From Thiobacillus sp. (GTDB taxonomy: Bacteria > Pseudomonadota > Gammaproteobacteria > Burkholderiales > Thiobacillaceae), in the NCBI GenBank assembly GCA_016124745.1, contig WGNC01000023.1, positions 1 to 48,634 on the forward strand: a DNA stretch of 48,634 nucleotides, read 5' to 3'. The notes beneath the pieces were generated by a model. It saw only the letters and a program-made list of their open reading frames with translations, was not told where the DNA came from and searched no databases. Shown here one piece after another: positions 28,666-36,092 of the stretch; the stretch's first letter is position 1; each line of letters starts with the position of its first letter. The position numbers and the translations under genes are program-made.

Positions 28666-29244
28666 ATGGGCGCATTTCAAAGAGGGTTACTGGCTGCCAG
28701 CCTGATGGCGGGCTTGCTGGGTTCGGCCCAGGCCGAGGACAAGACAGAGGCTCTGGCCATCACCTGCAACAACTGCCATGGTGTCGATGGCGTGTCGGTC
28801 GGGCCGAGCATGCCTTCCATCGGTGGGCTGCCCGAGTCCTACCTCAAGAACATCCTGCTGGAATGGAAAGCCGGAACGCGCTATTCCGCCACCATGGGGC
28901 GCCTGGTCAAGGGCTATTCGGACGAACAGATCGCTGATCTGGCAGTTTATTTTTCCAAAAAACCCTGGGTGCCGGCAGCACAAAAGACCGATCCCAAGCT
29001 GGTGGCCCTCGGCAAGAAGGTGACCGCGCGCTGCGCGGGCTGTCATGGTGAAACCGGCAATGCGGGTGATGGCGAGACGCCGAACCTGAACGGCCAATGG
29101 GCCGAATACCTCGAACTGGAAGCGCTGAAATATCGCGACGACGCCGTGGCGATGCCCAACAGGCAGATGCGCAAGGCAGCACAGAAATTGAGCGAGGAAG
29201 AAGTCAAGGCCGTCGCCGAGTTTTACGCCAGTCAGAATAAATAA
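28666..29244 (+). CDS. fccA: Diheme cytochrome c subunit of flavocytochrome c sulfide dehydrogenase
   Basis: 192 residues with a signal peptide cut after AQA (about 23) and two c-type domains with heme motifs CNNCH (34-38) and CAGCH (123-127). A Met in VAMPNRQM near 161 is a probable axial ligand. This is the classical layout of the FccA electron-accepting subunit, and fccB follows 11 bp downstream. Start at the ATG at 28666, which has ribosome binding site GAGGGAG. A stand-alone c4/c553-like cytochrome is the alternative, but the neighbour argues for FccA. Confidence 0.9.
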   Translation: MGAFQRGLLAASLMAGLLGSAQAEDKTEALAITCNNCHGVDGVSVGPSMPSIGGLPESYLKNILLEWKAGTRYSATMGRLVKGYSDEQIADLAVYFSKKPWVPAAQKTDPKLVALGKKVTARCAGCHGETGNAGDGETPNLNGQWAEYLELEALKYRDDAVAMPNRQMRKAAQKLSEEEVKAVAEFYASQNK

Positions 29245-29255
29245 GGGAGACCAGC

Positions 29256-30557
29256 ATGAGCCAATTTACCCGTCGTGATTTTATCAAGGCCATTGCCGCT
29301 GCCTATCCCGCCGCAGTGCTGACCATCCCCAGTGCGCATGCCGCCTCCAAGGCGCGCGTGGTCGTGGTGGGTGGGGGCTATGGCGGTGCGACTGCCGCCC
29401 GTTATCTGAAAATGATGTCGCCCACGCTCGATGTCACCTTGGTCGAGAAGAACAAGACCTACACGTCCTGTCCGCTGTCCAATGAAGTGATCTCGGGGTA
29501 CGGCAATATCAAGGACCTGGAGATTGGCTACGGCGGTCTCAGCAAGCGCGGCATCAATGTCGTGATTGACGAGGTGACCGCGATCGACCCGGCCAAGAAG
29601 ACCGTGGCCCTGAAAGGCGGCAAGTCACTGTCCTACGATGCGCTGGTAGTGTCACCCGGCATCAGCTTCAACTATGCGGGCGTGCAAGGCTACACCAAAG
29701 AACTCGCCGAGACCGATCTGCCCCACGCCTACAAGGCGGGGCCGCAGACTCTGGTGCTCAAGAAGCAGCTTGAGGCCATGCCCGATGGCGGCACCTTCAT
29801 CATTACCGTGCCGAAAGGCCCGTTCCGTTGCCCGCCCGGACCGTACGAGCGTGCATCCCAGGTGGCGTCCTATCTCAAGGAACATGGCAAGACCAAGTCC
29901 AAGGTGGTGATCCTCGATGCCAACGATTCCTTCTCCAAGAAGGGCTTGTTCGAGCAGGCCTGGAAGATGCACTACCCCGACACGATCAAGTGGGTATCCG
30001 GTGCCAACGACGGCAATGTGGTCAGGATCGATCCCAAGACCAAGACGGCCTATACCACCTTCGGCGAGCACAAGGCCGATGTGCTGAACGTGATTCCGCC
30101 GCACCACGCCGGCGCGATCGCCGGGGCTACCGGCCTCACCAACGACAAGGGCTGGTGCTCGGTCGACATGCTGACCATGGAGTCGGCGGTGCACAAGGAT
30201 ATCTGGGTGGTCGGCGACTCCTGCGTACATGGCGAACTGCCGGTGTATGCGGCGCCGAAGTCGGCCCATATGGCTTCGACCCAGGCCAAGGTGGCCGCCG
30301 GTGCGATCATCGCCAAGCTGAATGGCCAACCCGCGCCCGAACCCTTCTTCGTCAACACCTGCTACAGCATCGCCGCCCCGGATTGGGGGTTCTCGGTGGT
30401 GCACATCTATCGGGCCGAAGCGGGCAAGCTCGTGTATGTGAAGGATGCCGGGGGAATTTCCCCGATCGAAACGCCGGCTCTTGCCGTCCAGCGCAAACTG
30501 GAAGCGAGATACGCCGAGGGCTGGCTGAGAAACATTATGGCGGACGCGTTCGCGTAA
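29256..30557 (+). CDS. fccB: Flavoprotein subunit of flavocytochrome c sulfide dehydrogenase
   Basis: Oxidises sulfide to polysulfide or sulfur in the periplasm and passes electrons to the diheme subunit. The 433 residues start with a Tat signal (TRRDFIKAI), then the FAD-binding VVVVGGGYGGATAARYL near 36. C72 in TYTSCPLSNEV is at the place of the Cys that binds FAD covalently in this family. Cysteines in PFRCPPGPYERAS and in VNTCYSI are the likely redox pair. Mature length and motifs are typical. Confidence 0.94.
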   Translation: MSQFTRRDFIKAIAAAYPAAVLTIPSAHAASKARVVVVGGGYGGATAARYLKMMSPTLDVTLVEKNKTYTSCPLSNEVISGYGNIKDLEIGYGGLSKRGINVVIDEVTAIDPAKKTVALKGGKSLSYDALVVSPGISFNYAGVQGYTKELAETDLPHAYKAGPQTLVLKKQLEAMPDGGTFIITVPKGPFRCPPGPYERASQVASYLKEHGKTKSKVVILDANDSFSKKGLFEQAWKMHYPDTIKWVSGANDGNVVRIDPKTKTAYTTFGEHKADVLNVIPPHHAGAIAGATGLTNDKGWCSVDMLTMESAVHKDIWVVGDSCVHGELPVYAAPKSAHMASTQAKVAAGAIIAKLNGQPAPEPFFVNTCYSIAAPDWGFSVVHIYRAEAGKLVYVKDAGGISPIETPALAVQRKLEARYAEGWLRNIMADAFA

Positions 30558-30568
30558 ATCCCGGGTTG

Positions 30569-30607
30569 CCATCCGCCTCGTTCCTCCAGGGGTGGCGGAT
30601 GGGTTTT
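30569..30607 (+). terminator. Hairpin between fccB and the Mo oxidoreductase (partial terminator or processing site)
   Basis: A perfect 9-bp stem CCATCCGCC/GGCGGATGG with a 16-nt loop followed by GTTTTG. The short U-run and long loop suggest attenuation or differential expression within the operon rather than complete termination; no promoter is evident in the 29 bp left before the next ATG. Confidence 0.55.
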
Positions 30608-30635
30608 GTCTCTGACGACATAAGGAGTGCATACG

Positions 30636-33233
30636 ATGAAAATGACACGGAGGAGTTTTATTCAGGGCATGGGTACCGTCGCCGGTGCCGCCGGTATCGG
30701 CTTCGGTTTGCCCACCATTGCCCGCGCCGCCAACATGGCGGAGGCGGCCGCCACGACTAAATCGGCCTTGGGCGATCAGGTGATCAAGTCCACCTGCGTC
30801 CATTGTGTCAACTTCTGCGGTATCGAGGCCCGCGTATCCGACGGTGTGATCCGCGCCATCTACCCGGACAAGGCTCGCGCTGCCTATTACAACTGGGGCA
30901 TCTGCCCGAAGGGTGTTTCTGGCCTGTTCAACACCTACAACCCCTATCGGATCAAGAAGCCCTTGAAGCGCACCAATCCCAAAAAGGGCATGAACGAAGA
31001 CCCGAAGTGGGTGGAAATCTCCTGGGATGAGGCATTCGAGACTCTTACCGGCAAGTTGGCCAAGATCAAGGCCGACAACCCGTCGAAGCTGGTTTGGCAC
31101 CACGGCCACGGTAAATACACCATCGGCGACCAGTTCCCCAAGGCCTTCGTCGCCGCCTTCGGCACCCCCAACCTGGTGCACCGCACCACCACCTGCGAAG
31201 CCGCACGCCACGTCGCCGACGAGTTGACTTGGGGCGGGCACGGCCACCTGCCCGATCTGGAGTACACCAATCTGTACTTGAGTTTCGGCAGCAATCCGTT
31301 CGAGGGCGAGCAGTGGTCGCGCTGGCTGGATCACGCCATCATCGAAGGCAAGGAACGCGGCATGAAGATGATCGTCATCGAGCCGCGCTTTTCCCATGCC
31401 GCTGCCAAGGCAGACGAGTGGATACCCATCCGTCCCGGCAAGGATGTGGTGTTCATCCTGGCCTTGTGCAAATTGTTGATCGACGCCGGCACCATCGACA
31501 CCGAATTCCTCACTACCTACACCAACGCCACTCAATTGGTGGGCGGGGACGGCAAGCTGCTCAAGGACAAGGACGGCAAGCCGCAGGTATGGGACGAATC
31601 CAGCAAATCCGCCAAAACCTACGATGATGCCGCCGCCAAAGCCGCCCTCAAGGGTAGTTACGAGGTGAACGGCAAGACCTACCGCACCGGCTTCCAGGTG
31701 CTGGTTGACAGCATGAAGGACATCACCCCGGAATACGCCGAGGAGGTTTCCGGCGTACCCGCCGCACGCACCAGGAGCCTGACCAAGGAGATCGCAGAGG
31801 CCGCCCTGATCGGCGCCAACCTGGTGATCGAGGGCCACAAAACGCGCTACCGGCCGGTAGCGTCCTACACCTTCCGCGGCCTCTCGGCCAAGGAATACGG
31901 GGTGCAGAACAACCGTGCCAACCTGATCCTCAACATGCTGATCGGCAACATGGATGCCGCCGGCGGGCTATTGCTCAACCACCCCATGGGCCACCCGGAA
32001 TTCCTGGATCCATCCAAGTGCGAGTACCCGCCCAAACGCGTTGACCTGGCCAAAAGCGTGTATTACCCACACGCTACCCACGAGGTCTGCCAGCAGGTGC
32101 AGTACACGGTGAACGACCCCAAGGCCTATGGTCTGGGCTATCAGCCGGAGATGCAGATCTTCTTCGCCACCAACCGTCCCTTCTCCACCTCCGATGCCAT
32201 CAAGCAGCAGGACGGCATGAAGAAGACCTTCAACGTGACGATCGATATCGTCCTCACCGAGACCTGCCAGTTCTCCGACCTGGTGCTGCCGGACCTGACC
32301 TATCTGGAAGCCTGGCACTTCTCGCCCACCCGTTCCACGCCCAGCACCAAGCACAGCGCCATCCGCCAGCAGGTGGTCAATGCCTATAACATACCCTATG
32401 ACGCCATGACCATTCTGTGGGAACTGTCCAAGCGGCTGGGGCTACGCGATGCCTATGTGGATGAGTTGAACAAGAAGTGGGGCCTGAAGGAAACCACCTT
32501 CCAGAAGGGCCGCGACTATACCTCGCGCGAGATGGTCGAAGTGCTATGGGCCGACAAGGTCAAGAAGCCATTCAGCGTCGCCGTGGAGAATGCCTTCGTC
32601 GGCAAGACCATTTCCGCCCATGATCGCTACCACCACGGCGTCGAGGTCGAGTGCAAAGGGCCGGGCAAGGCGCGCATCAAGCTCTACGCCGACCAGTTGT
32701 TGGGCTCCTATGAAACGGTCGTTAAAACGGTGAATGACAATGGCATCACCAACCTCAGCCTGGATCAGTACAAGGTGGCCTATACACCAATCCCGACCAA
32801 GGATCATGCCTTCCCGACCCCGCACCGCGAGGCCAAGGATTTCCCGCTTTATCTCATCACCCACAAGCGCATGTATCGCAATCAGGCCGGAAACACAGCT
32901 GAGAACCCGATCCTCAATTTCGCCCTTGGCAACGACGCATCAGAGAACACCATCGCTGTCAATGCCGCAACCGGCAAGCAGATGGGCATCAAGGACGGCG
33001 ACATAGTGGTGGTGGAAACGCGGGTGGGCAAGGCGAAAGGCAAGGTCAAGCTGACCCAGGGCATCCGCCCCGACACTATCGCCGTGTCCTACCATTACGG
33101 CCAGTGGAGCACGGGGTTTCCGGATTACGCCAAGAAAGGCACCTGGATCAACCAGGCATTGGAACTGCATCCGGACCGCATCTGCGGCATGAACTCGTTC
33201 AATGACACCAAGTGCAAGCTTTACAAGGCTTAA
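30636..33233 (+). CDS. Periplasmic molybdopterin oxidoreductase, catalytic subunit (PsrA/PhsA/SoeA/ArrA/ArxA group)
   Basis: 865 residues of the DMSO reductase superfamily with a bis-MGD cofactor. A Tat signal (TRRSFIQGM) leads, followed by a 4Fe-4S site at C54, C57, C61 and C90. C187 in RTTTCEAARH is at the place of the cysteine Mo ligand of the polysulfide/thiosulfate/arsenate group. The insertion containing TNATQLVGGDG and the C-terminal cofactor-binding domain (about 745-865) fit that group. The B subunit is 12 bp downstream, but no NrfD/PsrC anchor gene follows. With FccAB upstream and sox genes nearby, oxidation of a sulfur compound (polysulfide, sulfite or thiosulfate) is most likely; arsenite is the alternative. 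Reaction direction is not shown by sequence. ATG at 30636 has ribosome binding site AAGGAG. Confidence 0.88.
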   Translation: MKMTRRSFIQGMGTVAGAAGIGFGLPTIARAANMAEAAATTKSALGDQVIKSTCVHCVNFCGIEARVSDGVIRAIYPDKARAAYYNWGICPKGVSGLFNTYNPYRIKKPLKRTNPKKGMNEDPKWVEISWDEAFETLTGKLAKIKADNPSKLVWHHGHGKYTIGDQFPKAFVAAFGTPNLVHRTTTCEAARHVADELTWGGHGHLPDLEYTNLYLSFGSNPFEGEQWSRWLDHAIIEGKERGMKMIVIEPRFSHAAAKADEWIPIRPGKDVVFILALCKLLIDAGTIDTEFLTTYTNATQLVGGDGKLLKDKDGKPQVWDESSKSAKTYDDAAAKAALKGSYEVNGKTYRTGFQVLVDSMKDITPEYAEEVSGVPAARTRSLTKEIAEAALIGANLVIEGHKTRYRPVASYTFRGLSAKEYGVQNNRANLILNMLIGNMDAAGGLLLNHPMGHPEFLDPSKCEYPPKRVDLAKSVYYPHATHEVCQQVQYTVNDPKAYGLGYQPEMQIFFATNRPFSTSDAIKQQDGMKKTFNVTIDIVLTETCQFSDLVLPDLTYLEAWHFSPTRSTPSTKHSAIRQQVVNAYNIPYDAMTILWELSKRLGLRDAYVDELNKKWGLKETTFQKGRDYTSREMVEVLWADKVKKPFSVAVENAFVGKTISAHDRYHHGVEVECKGPGKARIKLYADQLLGSYETVVKTVNDNGITNLSLDQYKVAYTPIPTKDHAFPTPHREAKDFPLYLITHKRMYRNQAGNTAENPILNFALGNDASENTIAVNAATGKQMGIKDGDIVVVETRVGKAKGKVKLTQGIRPDTIAVSYHYGQWSTGFPDYAKKGTWINQALELHPDRICGMNSFNDTKCKLYKA

Positions 33234-33245
33234 GGAGAAGACACC

Positions 33246-33932
33246 ATGGCAAAATTTGTTCGCGTCATCGACACTGAACGCTGCTTCGGCTGCCGTTCCT
33301 GCGTAGCGGCCTGCGCGGTGGAGAACCACTTCACGCCAGAATCTCCATGGAACGTGATGATCGAGTACGAAAGCGGCAACTACCCCAACGTCGCCCGCAA
33401 CTTCGTCACCATGAACTGCATGCACTGCGAGCACCCGTCCTGTAAGGCCGCCTGCGACCAAATTGGTGTTCATGCCATCAGCAAGAACGAGTTCGGCGTG
33501 GTGCTGATCGACTACGAGAAGTGCATCGGCTGCGGTTACTGCTTTCTCACCTGTCCCTACGGCGTACCGCAACTTAACGGCGCGAAGGTGGAACAACTCT
33601 ACCCAGGGCAGGAAAAGACCCCTTACGAGCAAATGACGAATCTCTCGCCCCTGCACCGCAAGAAGGCCAAGACTGCTGAGAAATGCACCTTCTGCTGGCA
33701 CAAGCTGGAAAAAGCCGTCGCCGCCGGCAAGGTGAACGAGATCGGAAAAACGCCGGAATTCACGCCCACCTGCGACCTAGTGTGCCCTGTGAATGCACGC
33801 ATCTTCGGAGATATCGACGATCCAACCAGCGTGGTTTCGGAGTATATCGCAAGGAAAAAGGCCACCCAGCTCAAGAGGGAGTTCGGCACCCAGCCCCAGG
33901 TCTATTACGTCCTCAACGGTGGAGATTACTGA
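33246..33932 (+). CDS. FeS electron-transfer subunit of the Mo oxidoreductase (4x[4Fe-4S])
   Basis: 228 residues of the DmsB/PsrB/SoeB type with four cysteine groups: CFGCRSCVAAC (13-23), CMHCEHPSCKAAC, CIGCGYCFLTCP, and CTFCWH pairing with CDLVCP near the end. It has no signal peptide, as usual for subunits exported together with the Tat-bearing catalytic chain. It passes electrons from the Mo/FeS chain to the next carrier, presumably the diheme cytochrome encoded 1 bp downstream. Confidence 0.94.
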   Translation: MAKFVRVIDTERCFGCRSCVAACAVENHFTPESPWNVMIEYESGNYPNVARNFVTMNCMHCEHPSCKAACDQIGVHAISKNEFGVVLIDYEKCIGCGYCFLTCPYGVPQLNGAKVEQLYPGQEKTPYEQMTNLSPLHRKKAKTAEKCTFCWHKLEKAVAAGKVNEIGKTPEFTPTCDLVCPVNARIFGDIDDPTSVVSEYIARKKATQLKREFGTQPQVYYVLNGGDY

Positions 33933-33933
33933 G

Positions 33934-34401
33934 ATGAAAAAGCTGCTTCTTATCAGCCTCATGGGCTCTCTCGCTATTTTTTCGGGCTCTACCTGGCCGG
34001 CTGACAAACCAGCCAATCAGGGTAAAACCGCAGTGTCCTCTACAGAAGCCGTCGCGCCGATCTTTATACGGCAAGACACGCCAATGAATCTTCGCCAGAC
34101 TGCTGCGGCGATCCGCTCCGGTACCATCAATGTCGGCAAGGAATATTCCCTTAATCCGGAAAATGGACGCTTCCACAGGGTGCATGCTTCGGTGCTGGGG
34201 ATAAACGACGAGCCCGTACTCGACATCAGGTGCGGCGGATGCCACTCCACCGATTACTATCCCGACAGCTATCTCTATCTGCGCAAGTTCGAGTTTCCGC
34301 GGATGGTGGACGGTGAAAAGGTGAGACCGGTACAACGGCATTTCTGCATCGGTTGTCACTCCGGTGGCAGTGTCTCTACGGTCTTCTACAACCCTAAGTA
34401 A
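33934..34401 (+). CDS. Small exported diheme cytochrome c, candidate third subunit
   Basis: 155 residues with a signal sequence (KKLLLISLMGSLAIF) and two heme motifs, CGGCH at 100-104 and CIGCH at 138-142, both in the C-terminal third; the first 95 residues have no motif I recognise. Start at the ATG at 33934, one base after the B-subunit stop, with ribosome binding site GGAG. Its place directly after A and B is where PsrC/NrfD-type anchors are usually encoded, so this cytochrome may replace quinone-linked electron exchange with direct transfer to soluble cytochromes. It resembles NapB only in size and heme number. Confidence 0.8.
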   Translation: MKKLLLISLMGSLAIFSGSTWPADKPANQGKTAVSSTEAVAPIFIRQDTPMNLRQTAAAIRSGTINVGKEYSLNPENGRFHRVHASVLGINDEPVLDIRCGGCHSTDYYPDSYLYLRKFEFPRMVDGEKVRPVQRHFCIGCHSGGSVSTVFYNPK

Positions 34402-34410
34402 AGTGAATAC

Positions 34411-34440
34411 TCGAGACCACCACTTGGCTGGTGATCTCGA
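34411..34440 (+). repeat. 12-bp stem-loop after the small cytochrome gene
   Basis: TCGAGACCACCA-N6-TGGTGATCTCGA pairs at 11 of 12 positions. No U-run follows, so it is more likely an mRNA-stabilising or processing structure than a terminator. The 238-bp gap it sits in holds no other recognisable element. Confidence 0.5.
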
Positions 34441-34639
34441 ACAGCAACCCGAATTGCCGAGCCACATCCCACCCGATTTGCAGTTGCCATGTAAGCATGC
34501 AACCGTGTTTTTGGTTGTGTCTGCCGGCGCTACGCACAATCGATGCGGGCATGCAGTCATCGGTTGATCGTGCTTTGGTTCCTCCACCCTGCAAGATTTT
34601 TTTGGCAGTTACGCCATGTCCCATTCAAAGAGATTGAGC

Positions 34640-35302
34640 ATGACCCAGAACGACTTTTCTGCCGCTGCGGAAGATCGCAGCCGTTTTTTTTGGTGGTTGT
34701 CCGAGTGGTTCATCTCCCCCCCCGACCAAGAAAAGCTGGGCAGTATCCCGCAGGCTGGCGCCGCGTCCCAGCCTGAACCGGCGGATGCCCTGGATGCCGC
34801 CTGGCGGGCTGTATCCAATGCCGCGCCGCGTACAGATCAAATATCGCTGGACCCGCTCGGTGTCGAGTTCACCCGCCTGCTTAGCGGCGTCCAGGAAGGA
34901 CTGGGGCCACCGCCGCCGTTCGAATCGGTCTGGCGCGAGGACCGACTGATCGGCGAAAGCACCGTGGCGGTCATCGACGCCTACGCCCGCGCAGGCTTTG
35001 CGGATATCGCTCCCGAGGCGGGCCCGCAGGATCACATCAGCGCGGAACTCAAATTCATGGCCATGTTGGCCCTGCGCGAAGCCGAGGCGTGGCAGGCGGA
35101 AGAGACGACCGCGGCTCGACAGCGCCTGACCCAGCAACAGGATTTTCTGGCCAGCCATCTTGCCGCCTGGGCGCCGTGTTGGGCAGAAGCCATCGTCCAG
35201 CAAACGCGTGAACCCCTGTTCGCCGCCCTTGCGGAATTGCTAAAGGCTGGACTCGATCAGACTGAACGAGAGTTGTCCGACATCACACAGCAGTTGCGCT
35301 GA
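34640..35302 (+). CDS. TorD/DmsD-like chaperone for the Mo oxidoreductase
   Basis: About 220 residues, all-helical in appearance, with TorD-family pieces: RSRFFWWLSEWFISPP near the N-terminus, LGVEFTRLLSGV near 76 and HISAELKFMAMLALREAEAW near 134. Such proteins bind the Tat signal of a specific molybdoenzyme and hold it until the cofactor is inserted. Location within the operon names the Mo oxidoreductase as client. The start is uncertain between ATGs at 34616 and 34640; the latter has the better upstream purine stretch. Confidence 0.85.
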   Translation: MTQNDFSAAAEDRSRFFWWLSEWFISPPDQEKLGSIPQAGAASQPEPADALDAAWRAVSNAAPRTDQISLDPLGVEFTRLLSGVQEGLGPPPPFESVWREDRLIGESTVAVIDAYARAGFADIAPEAGPQDHISAELKFMAMLALREAEAWQAEETTAARQRLTQQQDFLASHLAAWAPCWAEAIVQQTREPLFAALAELLKAGLDQTERELSDITQQLR

Positions 35303-35330
35303 ACAATAAAGAAACCCTTCGGGAGATTTC

Positions 35331-36092
35331 ATGCAGTCAACTCTTATCAGACTTCCCGCCCTCATTCTGGCGGGCTTGCTGTCTCTGCCGGCTGACGCAC
35401 AATACGTCACAGCGGTACCCTATAGTCCTGTGGGGCCGGGCACGGTCAACCCCTACCTGCAAATGGTGCCGGTCTCCCCCATGCCGACGACCTTGCCCTT
35501 CGCCGGAATGCCCATTCCCTTCATCGGGTCGCCCCAGCCCGCGGGTCCACGCAGGCCCTACACCATGCGTCCGCCCATCCCCACGGAGACCAAGCGGCAG
35601 ATGATGCAGATGATGATGCCCATCATGAACAACATGTTCCGCATGTCCATGCCGGATGCGATGAACTGGATGGCCCACAAGATCAAGGTCAAGCCGGGCA
35701 TCAGTTTCGACGAAGTGGTGGAATCCATGAACCTGCGCGCCAATCAGCTCAATTTCAAGCACGTGGGCGAAAACCTGATGTACAAGGATTTCCAGGCCGT
35801 GCTGGACGACAAGGATGCGCCCCGCATCGAGGTGCACAGCTACTGCGACATCGCCGTCGGCCGGGAACTACTGAAGATCAGCCCGGAATTCGTCGTCTTT
35901 TTGCCCTGCCGCATCGTGGTCATGGAGGACGGTGACAAGAACATCTGGGTCCTGATGCTGGACTGGAACATGGACTGGGTGGCCGGCTACAGCCAGCAGA
36001 TGGGAATTACGCCGGAACTGTCCAAGGGCGCCATGGAACTCCGGGACAAGATGGAAAACATCATGCGCGCTGGTGCCAATGGAGAAATATGA
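35331..36092 (+). CDS. Exported DUF302-like protein with Met-rich segment
   Basis: 253 residues of unknown function. A signal peptide (ending LPADA, about 1-23) is followed by a Pro-rich stretch (30-86), a segment with 11 Met in 24 residues (91-114), then a DUF302-like domain (about 115-215) with C172 in HSYCDIA and C193 in LPCRIVVMEDGD, the family's two most visible features. The Met-rich part could bind Cu(I) or another soft ligand; this is inference. It is preceded by ribosome binding site GGGAG and overlaps the next gene by ATGA, so it belongs to the operon. Confidence 0.8.
   Translation: MQSTLIRLPALILAGLLSLPADAQYVTAVPYSPVGPGTVNPYLQMVPVSPMPTTLPFAGMPIPFIGSPQPAGPRRPYTMRPPIPTETKRQMMQMMMPIMNNMFRMSMPDAMNWMAHKIKVKPGISFDEVVESMNLRANQLNFKHVGENLMYKDFQAVLDDKDAPRIEVHSYCDIAVGRELLKISPEFVVFLPCRIVVMEDGDKNIWVLMLDWNMDWVAGYSQQMGITPELSKGAMELRDKMENIMRAGANGEI

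Noticed and set aside
29652-31838. Long open frame of 728 codons on the minus strand over fccB and the Mo subunit gene
   Set aside because: It is the antisense shadow of two strongly supported genes in GC-rich DNA; it has no recognisable domain and no ribosome binding site.
30636-33233. Naming the Mo subunit ArxA (arsenite oxidase) because of the PhnD-kinase-regulator neighbours
   Set aside because: The regulator type alone is not decisive, there is no other arsenic gene in the window, and fcc and sox genes favour sulfur; kept only as an alternative.
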